DNA of 64,000 nt from Ruegeria sp. HKCCD7303 (lineage in GTDB: Bacteria > Pseudomonadota > Alphaproteobacteria > Rhodobacterales > Rhodobacteraceae). The stretch is taken from positions 37,068 through 101,067 of the forward strand of contig NZ_WVRE01000011.1 in assembly GCF_013111185.1 (NCBI RefSeq), given 5' to 3'. Of this stretch, positions 51,850 to 60,785 are shown piece after piece. Position 1 is the first letter of the stretch, and each line of letters begins with the position of its first letter. Below the pieces are notes generated by a model. The model was given only the letters and a program-made list of their open reading frames with translations. It was not told the origin of the DNA and ran no database searches. Both the position numbers and the translations under genes were made by a program.

Positions 51850-52934
51850 GCCACATGTTCCGGTACGATGATCGTATCTTCGGGATGCAGGGCAAGGCCG
51901 ATTTGCTCTCCCTTCGACGGCAACCCGGTTTGGCCCGCGCGATTGGCAGGCACACGCACATTGATCTGACCAGCGCTGTCGTGCTGAACGATCACTAGAA
52001 CGCTGTCGCCCTGATAAATGATGTCATGCACTTGGCCGGACAGGTCATTGGCGGCGTCTGGCACCGCGCCTGCTGTGACTTCCAGCAACTCGGGCCGGAT
52101 GATCAGACGATGGCCTCCGCTGCCCAGCGCAATAGGCGTATTGGATTTCAGAACGCGCTCGCCAAGCTGCGCCGTGTCATTCGCTACACTAACCGGCAGG
52201 GAAATGGATTCCCCGATAAAATCCGCCACAAAGAAACTATGCGGCTGGCGATAGAGCCGCTCAGGCGTCGCGATCTGTTCGATCCGCCCATGATTGACCA
52301 CTGCAATCCGGTCCGACATCGTCAGGGCTTCGCGCTGGTCATGGGTCACGTAAACGACAGTTGCATCCAGCTTTTCATGCAGCGCCTTCAATTCGATTTG
52401 CATATGTTCGCGCAACTTCTTGTCGAGCGCTGACAACGGCTCATCCATCAGAATGATCTGCGGCTCAAAAACCATGGCGCGGGCAAGGGCCACGCGCTGT
52501 CTTTGTCCCCCGGATAATTGCGTGATGCGCCGGTCGCCATAACCGCCCAGCTGCACGGTCTCCAGCGCGCGCTCGGCGCGGGCCTTCTGATCGCTTTTGG
52601 ACACCCCGCGAATTTTCAACGGATAAGCCACGTTTTCTGCGACCGTCATGAACGGAAACAACGCATAGCTTTGGAACACCATGCCAAGGCCGCGCTTGTG
52701 GGGCGGCGTTGCAATCATTTCCTGTTCGCCAAACCGGATCGACCCGCCATCAGGACGCACAAATCCGGCCAGCGCCATCAAAAGCGTCGTCTTGCCGGAG
52801 CCTGATGGCCCCAGCAATGTCAGGAACTCGCCCGCGGCGATGTTCAAAGACACGTCATTCAGCGCTTTGACCGATCCGTAGGCCTTGCACAGGTTGGATA
52901 TATCGATGGGAAGGGAGTGGGCTGCAGGTGACAT
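51846..52934 (-). CDS. ABC transporter ATP-binding protein, PotA-like
   Basis: A 362-residue ATPase: Walker A LGPSGSGKTT (41-50), Q-loop VFQSYALFPFMTVAENVAYPL, signature LSGGQRQRVALARAM (140-154), Walker B IILMDEPLSALD (160-171), and a C-terminal TOBE-like domain. The sequence is that of the spermidine/putrescine importer class. It powers the two permeases. Confidence 0.92.
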   Translation of the reverse strand: MSPAAHSLPIDISNLCKAYGSVKALNDVSLNIAAGEFLTLLGPSGSGKTTLLMALAGFVRPDGGSIRFGEQEMIATPPHKRGLGMVFQSYALFPFMTVAENVAYPLKIRGVSKSDQKARAERALETVQLGGYGDRRITQLSGGQRQRVALARAMVFEPQIILMDEPLSALDKKLREHMQIELKALHEKLDATVVYVTHDQREALTMSDRIAVVNHGRIEQIATPERLYRQPHSFFVADFIGESISLPVSVANDTAQLGERVLKSNTPIALGSGGHRLIIRPELLEVTAGAVPDAANDLSGQVHDIIYQGDSVLVIVQHDSAGQINVRVPANRAGQTGLPSKGEQIGLALHPEDTIIVPEHVA

Positions 52935-52994
52935 GGGGGCTCCTAACCTGACAAAAATGGGCGCAGCACAAGATGTGCCGCGCCCAGATATTTT

Positions 52995-54053
52995 TTACTG
53001 TTGGATCAGCGTGTCAAACTCTTCGGTCAACTCGCCCAGCTGGCCGATGTAAAAGTTCGGATCGACCAGAAGCTGCTTGCCATAGTTGTCGGGATGTGTG
53101 TTGACCTTCACTGCCATCTCATCCGAGATTATCCCGGTGCCGAAGGCACCCGAATTCACCGGACCCAACGGCATGGTCACCGCCAGCCTCGCCTGTGCTT
53201 CGGCGCTCAGCAATTCGTTGATAAGGCGCATCGCGTTGTCTTTATTCGGAGCCCCCTTGGGAACCAACAAGCAGTCCACGTCCATCGTGCCGCCATCAAA
53301 GGCATAGGCCACATCAATGCCCGACGCGATCACGCTTTCTACGCGGTTATGGCCCATATGGATCACGTCCACTTCGCCGTCACGCAGCAACTGCGCCGAT
53401 TGCGACCCGCCGCGATACCAAACGGTAACTTCGGGGGCAATCTCACCCAGCTTGTCCCATGCGCGCGCCTTGCCCTCATTCGTGGCCAACGTGTCATAGA
53501 TCTCGGCCATCGGCACACCATCCGCCATGAGCGCGGCTTCGAGGTTATAGTTCACCTTGCCGTGCATACCGCGCTTGCCGGGGAAGTTTTCCAGATCCCA
53601 GAACTCTGCCCAATTGGACGGGCCATTGTCGCCAAATGCATCCTTGCGATAGGCAATCACCTTGGTGAAGTTGATGAAGCCGATGTAATTGTCATGGATC
53701 AGCTCTTTCGGAATGCCTGTGGTGTCAACAATCGAATAGTCGATCGGCTCAAGGCTGCCTTCCCGGCTCAGGGTTTCACACGAAGGCAAATCCTGTTCTG
53801 TAACGTCCCATGCAACGGCACCCGCCGTGATCTGCGCGCGCACGTCCTGAATGCCGTTTGTCGTATCTTCCTTGACAGTGATATTCAGCGCACCAGCGGC
53901 AGGTTCCAGCATGGCTGAGCGCAAGGCATCCTGAAACGAGCCTCCCCAGGACGCAAACACGACCTCTCCCTCGGCAAAGGCAGGCGAAGCAATGGCCAGG
54001 CCACCTGCCACTAGCGCCGTGGTGAGCTTCAGTTTTTGGTTATCTTTCATCAT
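52995..54053 (-). CDS. Periplasmic substrate-binding protein, PotD/PotF-like
   Basis: A 352-residue exported protein. The ATG at 54053 has GGAGGAG 6 bases upstream; signal peptide ends at AFA|EGE. The mature start VVFASWGGSFQDALR and later WDVTEQDLPS and VDVIHMGHNRV match the spermidine/putrescine-binding family. First gene of the importer operon; ligand is likely a polyamine or guanidino amine given the neighbouring ureohydrolase. Confidence 0.88.
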   Translation of the reverse strand: MMKDNQKLKLTTALVAGGLAIASPAFAEGEVVFASWGGSFQDALRSAMLEPAAGALNITVKEDTTNGIQDVRAQITAGAVAWDVTEQDLPSCETLSREGSLEPIDYSIVDTTGIPKELIHDNYIGFINFTKVIAYRKDAFGDNGPSNWAEFWDLENFPGKRGMHGKVNYNLEAALMADGVPMAEIYDTLATNEGKARAWDKLGEIAPEVTVWYRGGSQSAQLLRDGEVDVIHMGHNRVESVIASGIDVAYAFDGGTMDVDCLLVPKGAPNKDNAMRLINELLSAEAQARLAVTMPLGPVNSGAFGTGIISDEMAVKVNTHPDNYGKQLLVDPNFYIGQLGELTEEFDTLIQQ

Positions 54054-54133
54054 GTCAGGCTCCTCCCGAACTGTTGGTTGGTTTGTGGCTTCGCGACATG
54101 CGCGGCTCCACATAATCATTCGCAATCGTTTCA

Positions 54134-54164
54134 TCTAGCAAAACGTCATTTCAGTTTTACTAGA
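54134..54164. promoter_or_regulatory. Inverted repeat upstream of the importer operon
   Basis: TCTAGCAAAAC (54134-54144) and GTTTTACTAGA (54154-54164), matching at 10 of 11 positions, 81 bases upstream of the binding-protein start. A probable operator, perhaps for the IclR regulator. The remaining bases to 54573 show no supportable gene. Confidence 0.5.
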
Positions 54165-54573
54165 GCTGATGTTGGAATTGGTCAAGGATTCTTTTGCCCC
54201 GTAGGATTCACACTCCCGTTTCCTGAGCATCAGAGCCTGGAAAATCTCGCAATTCGCGCATTGGTGCAGCATTCATCTGGGTTCGATCTTGCACATATGG
54301 CGTCTGAAGCGATCTTCGTCTGACCCGAAGTTAACTGCCACCGATTGAAGCATTTGGTGGAACGTGCGGACCGCAAACTCTCACTCGCTTTGCGTTGATC
54401 CGCGAATTTGAGTGGCAGCTTCTTGACAGTATGCGCCAATTGATCCTGACGACAGAATTGGTCAATTTGGGCTCAGCCCCGACCTCGGATGCGACGCAGC
54501 ATCCCGTGATATGGAGGCATCGTCAACGTCAGGTTGTCGTTGTGGGAGGGCATGGCGGATCGGAGGATCAGTC

Positions 54574-55206
54574 ATGGAAACACCAAACTTACCGGCCATT
54601 CGTGCGCTTCGCCCGGCTTGGAACAAAGGGCGCATCGTTGGGCAAAAACGGCCACTGAAACCAAAACACGTCTGGGCAATCCGTGTTCGACTTGAACTCG
54701 CCGAGAACCATCGGGACCTGGCGCTGTTCAATATGGCAATCGACAGCAAACTGCGTGGCTGCGATCTCGTGAAGATGAAAGTCGTCGACGTGATGGCGTC
54801 CGGCCAGATCAAGGAACGAGCTTCGGTGTTGCAAAGCAAAACGCAGAAGCCGGTTCGTTTTGAAATCTCCGAAGGCACACGCGCCTCGGTTGAAAAGTGG
54901 ATGGAAGATGAGCTCATGGTCGGCTCGGAGTACCTATGGCCGGGTCGTTTCCATGAACGCTTGCACATCTCGACACGCCAGTACGCCCGGATCGTCCGGG
55001 ATTGGGTCACGTCGATCGGTCTGGAGGCCAGTGCATACGGAACGCATTCGATGCGGAGGACAAAAGTCACACAGATCTACAAGAAGACCGGCAACCTGCG
55101 GGCGGTCCAGCTGCTACTTGGGCACACCAAGATGGACAGCACCGTCCGGTATCTCGGTGTTGAGCTGGAAGATGCGCTTGCGATCGCAGAGGCCATTGAA
55201 ATCTAA
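54574..55206 (+). CDS. Short tyrosine recombinase/integrase
   Basis: A 210-residue protein; ATG at 54574 follows CGGAGGATCAGTC. It consists mainly of the catalytic domain: first Arg in SKLRGCDLVKM, the box HSMRRTKVTQIYKKTGNLRAVQLLLGHTKMDSTVRYL with second Arg, His and Tyr. It lacks an N-terminal core-binding domain. Such proteins move or resolve plasmid segments; it sits at the edge of the catabolic island. Confidence 0.87.
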   Translation: METPNLPAIRALRPAWNKGRIVGQKRPLKPKHVWAIRVRLELAENHRDLALFNMAIDSKLRGCDLVKMKVVDVMASGQIKERASVLQSKTQKPVRFEISEGTRASVEKWMEDELMVGSEYLWPGRFHERLHISTRQYARIVRDWVTSIGLEASAYGTHSMRRTKVTQIYKKTGNLRAVQLLLGHTKMDSTVRYLGVELEDALAIAEAIEI

Positions 55207-55210
55207 CAAC

Positions 55211-55236
55211 TTGGGCCGTCTTCGCGGACGGCCCAA
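55211..55236. terminator. Hairpin after the integrase
   Basis: TTGGGCCGTC-TTCGCG-GACGGCCCAA, a perfect 10-bp stem 4 bases past the stop, without a T-tract. Confidence 0.45.
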
Positions 55237-55328
55237 ACAAGACCTTGGCGAAATCTGCGGCGAACAGCGACGAGGAGCCCAGAGCGACGGTCTTCTTGCG
55301 GAGCAGGCAAGGACATCGCTTTAAAGTT

Positions 55329-56990
55329 TCAACTGACACGGCGTATTAGAAAATTCAGAAAAAACTGCCCGTCAATCCTGCGCGGCTCGTAGACAAGCCT
55401 TCTTCCTGGCGAAAGTCCTTCGGGCAGTTTGACGCTTATATTGACCTTATAGGGTGTCGCCTGCCCGAAATGCGAACTCAATGTGAAGCGCAATTTCAAC
55501 TGACCGGAGTCATCGAATTTGCCAGTGAAGTCCCTAAACCAAGGCCCTTCGGCCGCAAAGCCTTGGGCAGATAGCAAGGTCAGCTTGTCTCCATTGCGAT
55601 TGATGCGCAAGGCTGCAAGTGGCTCGATTTTTCCGGGGAAATAGGCCTTGTCGGGCCGACTGGTTGTTTGCCAATAATCATCGTCCCATCTGCGTCTGAT
55701 TAAGACAATGTAGTCACCATCAAAAGTCGCGAAAGACGGCGCGACCAACTGATTACAGACTCTTCCTTGCTCTCCTCGAAGTGCGGCAAGAGTTTCACTG
55801 GTCTCGAGGCTCTCAGGCGTCAGTCCAAGATTCTCTCTAGCGCTGATATACCGAGAGAAAGCAGATCTCGTGCGTGGGCCCGCAACACCGTCCGCTGTGC
55901 CAGCGCTGCAGCCAACGCGATTTAGCTCAGTTTGTATATCACGGATCAGGCTGCGCGTCTCTGTATCATCCTTCGCGCTTTGAGGCGATGTCGGCACAAG
56001 AGCTGCTACTTTGTCTCGCGCAGTACTACTGTTGCCCGGCACTTCGTCCTTCTGGTGCTCAGCAAGCAAGTCGTCCCGCAACGAAAGGGCGAGCGCGACT
56101 GCAAAATGATCCCTTTCGCCTTCGTATCGCTCCAGAAACATCTCGATCGCATCAAGCCTTCCGAGCGAACGCGCAAGTTCAAAGTCCGCATAAATCTGGT
56201 CTTCGACACGCTCAATTTCTTCCTCTGGCGTCGAGCCTGCAGCCGCATCTGGAACAAGAAAAATGTCTCTGGCGGGAAGCGAGCCATAAGTAAATGGCTC
56301 CTGATAGCCTTCTGTCAGAGTGTAAACCCTGTCGCGGACTCGCCGAAACAACTTGCCAATCTCAAGTCCGGGTTCCTCGATGTGGTTGAGCAGAGCCTGA
56401 GCATAGGGGCTGTTGCGGCCATCGCCGTCAAGCGCCAGCGTTCCGCTCCTTGCAGCATATCCAACCAACACACCTCCCGGATCGATACGTGCAAGTCCGC
56501 GTCCAATTGAGCGGGTGCTGTTTGTGCGCTCCATAGTCGCGAGGAATGGATTGTTGCGGCAGGCGTCAACCAACACGATCTTCAAGCCGGGTGCGCCCGC
56601 GATGGAGCTAATCAATGTGTTGAGGCGGATTGCCTCGAGTTCGATGTCACGGTCGCTCCGCAGTTCCGCACTGACAGGGATCAGGAAGTTCGTGTTGTCC
56701 AACTCGATGCCGTGGCCGGCGAAGTATACGATGACCGACTCGGCGTTTTTTGCCTTTTCTCCAAAGTCACGTATGGCAAGGCGCATGTCGCGGTAATCCA
56801 GATCAAGACCTGTTGTGACCTCAAACCCGATCCTGCGCAATGCCTCTGCAATGTCGATCGCATCATTCGACGGGTTTTTGAGATTGCTGACATGTTGGTA
56901 GTTCGCATTGCCAATTACCAAGGCAACTTTGTCCGCCAGCACCATCGCAGGCAGAAAACAAAACACAACTGAGAACAGGATACGCTTCAT
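55329..56990 (-). CDS. Secreted caspase-family (peptidase C14) protein
   Basis: A 553-residue protein. The ATG at 56990 gives a signal peptide (cleavage near LA|DK); the ribosome-binding site is weak. The caspase-like domain has the catalytic His in VYFAGHGIEL (H93) and Cys in LVDACRNNPF (C144). The linker is helical (about 250-330), then a peptidoglycan-binding-like segment (QTELNRVGCSAGTADGVAGPRTRSAF), and a C-terminal beta domain. Possibly a periplasmic protease; physiological role unknown. Confidence 0.83.
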   Translation of the reverse strand: MKRILFSVVFCFLPAMVLADKVALVIGNANYQHVSNLKNPSNDAIDIAEALRRIGFEVTTGLDLDYRDMRLAIRDFGEKAKNAESVIVYFAGHGIELDNTNFLIPVSAELRSDRDIELEAIRLNTLISSIAGAPGLKIVLVDACRNNPFLATMERTNSTRSIGRGLARIDPGGVLVGYAARSGTLALDGDGRNSPYAQALLNHIEEPGLEIGKLFRRVRDRVYTLTEGYQEPFTYGSLPARDIFLVPDAAAGSTPEEEIERVEDQIYADFELARSLGRLDAIEMFLERYEGERDHFAVALALSLRDDLLAEHQKDEVPGNSSTARDKVAALVPTSPQSAKDDTETRSLIRDIQTELNRVGCSAGTADGVAGPRTRSAFSRYISARENLGLTPESLETSETLAALRGEQGRVCNQLVAPSFATFDGDYIVLIRRRWDDDYWQTTSRPDKAYFPGKIEPLAALRINRNGDKLTLLSAQGFAAEGPWFRDFTGKFDDSGQLKLRFTLSSHFGQATPYKVNISVKLPEGLSPGRRLVYEPRRIDGQFFLNFLIRRVS

Positions 56991-57319
56991 GTGAAATATC
57001 GCCGTTAACGCGTCTACCATATGAACGTTTCCACACTTTCGGAATTCAATCAATATGACCGGCGTGGACAAGCTCTAGCTCGGCTTAGGCCGCATAGCGG
57101 AGTTCGGGATTGACACGACGAAGGTTCGTTTCCCGCCCATTGCGCCAGTTTCGGCATGGACCATTCATATGAAGTACGAACTCGGAGCCGCCTTGCGGCG
57201 GGACAGAAAGATGCTCGCTTGGGAAGCTATCTAAACGTCAGCTTCCGCATTTCCTGCGAGCATGCGTAGCGACTGCAGCGAACTTCCACTTCCCGCGCTT
57301 CGTGCCGTACTTCAGCCCC
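56991..57319. other. Intergenic stretch
   Basis: No supportable gene between the caspase-like gene and the Fic gene. Confidence 0.45.
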
Positions 57320-58429
57320 CTACCCGTCCCGATCTAGCTTTAACCAATATCGCGTGTACCGGAGTTCACCCGTTCGGATCAAAGCGCCCTTCTCTACCAG
57401 GTTCTGGAGATCCCGCGTTGCTGTGGCGCGCGATGTTCCCGTGATCGAGATATAGTTCTCAGCGCTCAATCCCCCTGTGAACCCATCCGGCCCAGCCTTG
57501 AACAAACGGGCGATTACCTTGCTTTGGCGAGTGTTGAACTGATCACGGTACCGATCATAGAAGTGCGTCTTGGAAATAAAGAAACCAACCCGCTCAAGCG
57601 TCACCTGCTGTGCTGTAAGGACAGTTTCGGCAAACCAGACGAGCCACGGTGTGACTTCCAGCGTCTTTTGATGGCGTTCGAGTTGGTCGTAGTAAGCCTT
57701 CCGCTCTCGCTCGATCGTGAAAGCAAGGGCAATCAGACTTGGCTGACCGATATTCTGGGCCAAGGACTTTTCAGCCAGCGCCCTACCCAACCGGCCATTG
57801 CCGTCCTCAAAGGGATGAATGCTCTCGAAATACAGATGGCTCAAACCGGCCCGGATCAGTGCGCGCAATGGTTCGGGACCATCCGGTGCGGTCCGGTTGA
57901 ACCAGGCTACGAACTGGTCCATTTCAGCCGGAACCTGATGTGAAGGTGGAGCTTCGAAATGCACCGTTGGGCGGTCGAGCCTGCCTGAGACGATTTGCAT
58001 CGCATCCTCATGGCTCCGGTATGATCCAATCGTTTCCAGATGCCTGTCATGGGACAGAAGCATGTCATGCCACCGAAACAGGGTGTCGTGTGACAGTGGT
58101 TCCGAATAGTTGGAATAAACATCCACCATCATTTCAGAAACGCCCTGCTCGCGCGGTTTGGATGGATAGCTGTCGGGAGCCAGTCCAAGATGTCGGCGCA
58201 AGGAAGATTGCACGCTGAGACGATCCAGCATCTCACCTTCGATCGCGCTGGTCTTCATTGCTTCTTCGCTTAGCAGGTCGATACGCAATTGATCTCGATC
58301 CGATGTGTTCACATGATGAACCGCTCCAAGAACTTCCCCTGAGGACAACAGGAACTGTTGCTCGTATGGTTCGAGTCTTGCGGCGTCGTAACGAAAGGTA
58401 GGCCAGTCAGGGTTCTGCCAGTTCCACAT
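57320..58429 (-). CDS. Fic-family AMP transferase with C-terminal winged helix
   Basis: A 369-residue protein. Fic motif HPFEDGNGRLGR (205-216) is complete. The inhibitory motif TSAIEG (60-65; T60, E64, G65) lies N-terminally, as in class II Fic proteins. The C-terminus GTSRATATRDLQNLVEKGALIRTG is a winged helix-turn-helix. It would AMPylate a protein target and may bind DNA. A three-copy repeat array is directly upstream of its start. Confidence 0.9.
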   Translation of the reverse strand: MWNWQNPDWPTFRYDAARLEPYEQQFLLSSGEVLGAVHHVNTSDRDQLRIDLLSEEAMKTSAIEGEMLDRLSVQSSLRRHLGLAPDSYPSKPREQGVSEMMVDVYSNYSEPLSHDTLFRWHDMLLSHDRHLETIGSYRSHEDAMQIVSGRLDRPTVHFEAPPSHQVPAEMDQFVAWFNRTAPDGPEPLRALIRAGLSHLYFESIHPFEDGNGRLGRALAEKSLAQNIGQPSLIALAFTIERERKAYYDQLERHQKTLEVTPWLVWFAETVLTAQQVTLERVGFFISKTHFYDRYRDQFNTRQSKVIARLFKAGPDGFTGGLSAENYISITGTSRATATRDLQNLVEKGALIRTGELRYTRYWLKLDRDG

Positions 58430-58450
58430 CGTGAGGTATAAGCTTCCTTT

Positions 58451-58505
58451 CTATAACTCACTATTTATGGTTGCGTGATTTATAGAGGTCAATCCTATAG
58501 CTCAC
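58451..58505. repeat. Three copies of an 11-bp motif upstream of the Fic gene
   Basis: CTATAACTCAC (58451-58461), its inverted form GTGATTTATAG (58475-58485, one mismatch), and CTATAGCTCAC (58495-58505, one mismatch). They cover the region 22-76 bases before the Fic start and may be the operator of its winged-helix domain. Confidence 0.6.
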
Positions 58506-58583
58506 CTTTTTCAGACCCTTCGATCCAGTCATCACTTGGAGGTGTAATCTGAAAACGGTAAATTTCATCCTGTTTCCCCAAAT

Positions 58584-59639
58584 TTACGTAGCATTGGATG
58601 TCCGCGAGAGCATTGCCTTTGGAGACAATTCGCCCTTTTCGATCTTGGCCAGCAACGAAATCAGGTAAGCCCCTGGAGATTGTATGTTCTCAGCACGTTG
58701 AAAGATGTATCCGAGAACAATGAAGCGAATAGCTGGGCCAAAAGTTGATTTCATTGCATACCAGGTTTGGCCAAGCCGTAGATACTCGGCGATATCATCC
58801 ATAAGCCGATCACAGTGGTGCTGATCTTTTGCAAAGCGTAGTTCTGAGCATAGCCGTGGAAAACTGCGCTCCATTTGGTCTGGAGAAACCTGAATCTGAG
58901 AAAGCTTTTCTTTCTTAACTTCCGGATTCAAAGAGTCCTCTTTGTGCCCCTCAATTTCACTGTCACTGGCCCTCAAATTTTCTGTATCAGTCTGTGTTAT
59001 CTCGGAGATTTCCACAGAGATTTCTGCCAACAGCTCGCTGAGTACATTCGCATCTGGTTTGCGACGCAGAGCATTGCGTACGGTGGTCACCAAATCAGAG
59101 ATCGCGGTGTCATTTGCTACGAGTTCCTTAAGGCGCGCCAGAGCGGCGGAAACTTTGTCACGGAGTACAGTGAACTCGAGAACGCGATCAGCATGCCTCT
59201 GGGCTTCCTGAATGAACTCAGCGTGCCGTTCAGACAAAGGCATCAAGGAGAGCCCAGTTGCGGTGACCACCCTGCCCTGGCGATCCCGGCGCGCCCATCG
59301 CTTACCGTTTGCGCTCATGACGCGGCGGATAAGTCCAAGGTCCACCAGCGTCGAGATATGACGCTCAACTGTCTGCACGCTGACATGAGTTCGTTTGGCT
59401 ATCGCCGCGTTGGACGCGAAACAGATGTGATGATCATCCTGGTCCGCAGCAATCTGATCACCGCCCATAAAGGAAACCATCGCTCTCAGGACATTGAGAG
59501 TTGTGGATTTTAACCCAAGAGGTTCTCTGGCCTCTTCAACGGCGCGAAGAAGTATCCATTTTTTGGGCGTACTGTTCCCCTGCCCTGCCGTTCCCGACAA
59601 GGTCGCTCCAATTGGAGCCAATGCTGTTAGTGTTTTCAT
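58584..59639 (-). CDS. repC: RepC replication initiator of the repABC operon
   Basis: A 351-residue protein, third in the repABC operon. N-terminal WILLRAVEEAREPLGLKSTTLNVLRAMVSF, the winged helix (ASNAAIAKRTHVSVQTVERHISTLVDLGLIRRVMSANGKR, about residues 74-113) and C-terminal QSPGAYLISLLAKIEKGEL are canonical. In this family the replication origin lies within the repC gene itself. Translation is probably controlled by the antisense RNA at 59726-59785. Confidence 0.93.
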   Translation of the reverse strand: MKTLTALAPIGATLSGTAGQGNSTPKKWILLRAVEEAREPLGLKSTTLNVLRAMVSFMGGDQIAADQDDHHICFASNAAIAKRTHVSVQTVERHISTLVDLGLIRRVMSANGKRWARRDRQGRVVTATGLSLMPLSERHAEFIQEAQRHADRVLEFTVLRDKVSAALARLKELVANDTAISDLVTTVRNALRRKPDANVLSELLAEISVEISEITQTDTENLRASDSEIEGHKEDSLNPEVKKEKLSQIQVSPDQMERSFPRLCSELRFAKDQHHCDRLMDDIAEYLRLGQTWYAMKSTFGPAIRFIVLGYIFQRAENIQSPGAYLISLLAKIEKGELSPKAMLSRTSNAT

Positions 59640-59671
59640 GATTATCTATCGGCAGACAAAAATTACCCGTT

Positions 59672-59689
59672 CGCTCAAGAGCGTTTTTT
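59672..59689 (+). terminator. Small hairpin with T-tract near the repC start
   Basis: CGCT-CAAG-AGCG followed by TTTTTT on the plus strand, 33 bases from the repC start. On the repC mRNA it forms a leader hairpin (AAAAAACGCT...AGCG). It may belong to repC control. Confidence 0.4.
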
Positions 59690-59690
59690 C

Positions 59691-59719
59691 TTGTGTGGCG
59701 ATTCGGGTGCTGCTAGATT
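59691..59719 (+). promoter_or_regulatory. Predicted promoter of the repABC antisense RNA
   Basis: TTGTGT (59691-59696), 17-bp spacer, TAGATT (59714-59719) on the plus strand, in the repB-repC intergenic region. Confidence 0.6.
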
Positions 59720-59725
59720 CTAGGT

Positions 59726-59785
59726 GTCTAATCTAAGAATTGCGCTTTGCGCAGCAGCCCTCGAAGCTCCGGTTTCGGGGGTTTT
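59726..59785 (+). ncRNA. repABC counter-transcribed (incompatibility) RNA
   Basis: About 60 bases from the predicted start to an intrinsic terminator: stem CCCTCGAA / TTCGGGGG (59758-59765, 59774-59781, one G-U pair) followed by TTTT. Location between repB and repC, antisense orientation and size are those of known repABC incompatibility RNAs. Confidence 0.7.
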
Positions 59786-59816
59786 GTTTGTTTGCCTTCC
59801 TCCTTTCTGCTCGTCC

Positions 59817-60785
59817 TCAGTTCTTTTTCTTGGCGTTTACAGCTGTAAACTCAGCGTGTGAGCGCTTAATGATTTCAGCCATGTTTTCGTCCAACCAGCT
59901 AGCGAAGCCAGCGTTAGCTCCGGTCCTTTTGACCGAAACAGTTAGTGATCCGTTGGTAGATTTGATTGTAACGCCTTCGATTGGGTTGAGTTCGGCTGCA
60001 CCTTCTCTTTGTCTTGCACCGCGTTTGGCAGCTGCTTTTAGGAGCATTTCCAGCCGATCATCTGACGACATCGATGGCTCAATGGTTGCAAGAAGATTTG
60101 CAGCTTCATCTTCCGCTAGCTTGCCTGCAACGAAGTGCTCTGCAAGCACGGTCCATTTTGGGCGGCCTGATTTTGGGGCTGCGCCGATCATGTCACCAAT
60201 CTTTGCAGGAACATGTTGCGTAATTTTTGTCAGGTGAGACAGCCCTGATTTCGAAACGTTCAATACTTGCCGCACCGTTGCCGTGTCATGCCCGGAAGTC
60301 AGGATCGCCTCGGCGAAACGTGCTTTCTCGTAGAAGGAAAGATTGCGCCTCGCAGCATTCTCAAGCCCTTTGGCGAGAAGCGCTGAAGCATCGTCGATAT
60401 CCTGAACATTGGCGCGGACTTTAATACCAAGTTCACGACAGGCTTTGAGCCTCCTCCGTCCATAAATTGCCTCGTATCGACCGTCGGATTTCGATCTTCT
60501 GACAAGAATGGGAACTTGTTGGCCACCGTCTTGTATACTCGACATCAAGCTTTCAAAACTATCGTCTTCTTCGTCAATGTTTACAGCTGTAAACTCACCG
60601 AGCCTATCGGCAGGCCCCCAGTCGTCGATCAGAGCAGGGTCAATTTCCCTGATTGCGGCAAGAGAGCCCTGAAGCGCACCAAGAGCAGGGGCATTGGGTT
60701 TTGGAGTTTTATCGATGGCCTTGGGGCCAGAGCGCGCGATGGTGTTTGCGATCCCCGACATCTCCTGAAGCGACTTTCTAGCCAT
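59817..60785 (-). CDS. repB: RepB (ParB-type partition protein) of repABC
   Basis: A 322-residue ParB-family protein. The ATG at 60785 gives MARKSLQEMSG and overlaps the repA stop as TAATG; an ATG at 60800 has no ribosome-binding site. It has the ParB motifs VPILVRRSKSDGRYEAIYGRRRLKACRELG, AKGLENAARRNLSFYEKARFA, and the helix-turn-helix TVRQVLNVSKSGLSHLTKI. Two parS palindromes lie within its coding sequence, each translated as EFTAVN (about residue 68, and at the C-terminus). Confidence 0.93.
   Translation of the reverse strand: MARKSLQEMSGIANTIARSGPKAIDKTPKPNAPALGALQGSLAAIREIDPALIDDWGPADRLGEFTAVNIDEEDDSFESLMSSIQDGGQQVPILVRRSKSDGRYEAIYGRRRLKACRELGIKVRANVQDIDDASALLAKGLENAARRNLSFYEKARFAEAILTSGHDTATVRQVLNVSKSGLSHLTKITQHVPAKIGDMIGAAPKSGRPKWTVLAEHFVAGKLAEDEAANLLATIEPSMSSDDRLEMLLKAAAKRGARQREGAAELNPIEGVTIKSTNGSLTVSVKRTGANAGFASWLDENMAEIIKRSHAEFTAVNAKKKN
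59835..59850. promoter_or_regulatory. parS site 1, inside repB 3' end
   Basis: GTTTACAGCTGTAAAC, a perfect 16-bp palindrome fitting the repABC parS consensus GTTNNCNGCNGNNAAC. In the repB frame it encodes FTAVN, eight residues before the stop region. Confidence 0.85.
60579..60594. promoter_or_regulatory. parS site 2, inside repB 5' part
   Basis: Identical palindrome GTTTACAGCTGTAAAC, again translated as FTAVN in RepB. Confidence 0.85.
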
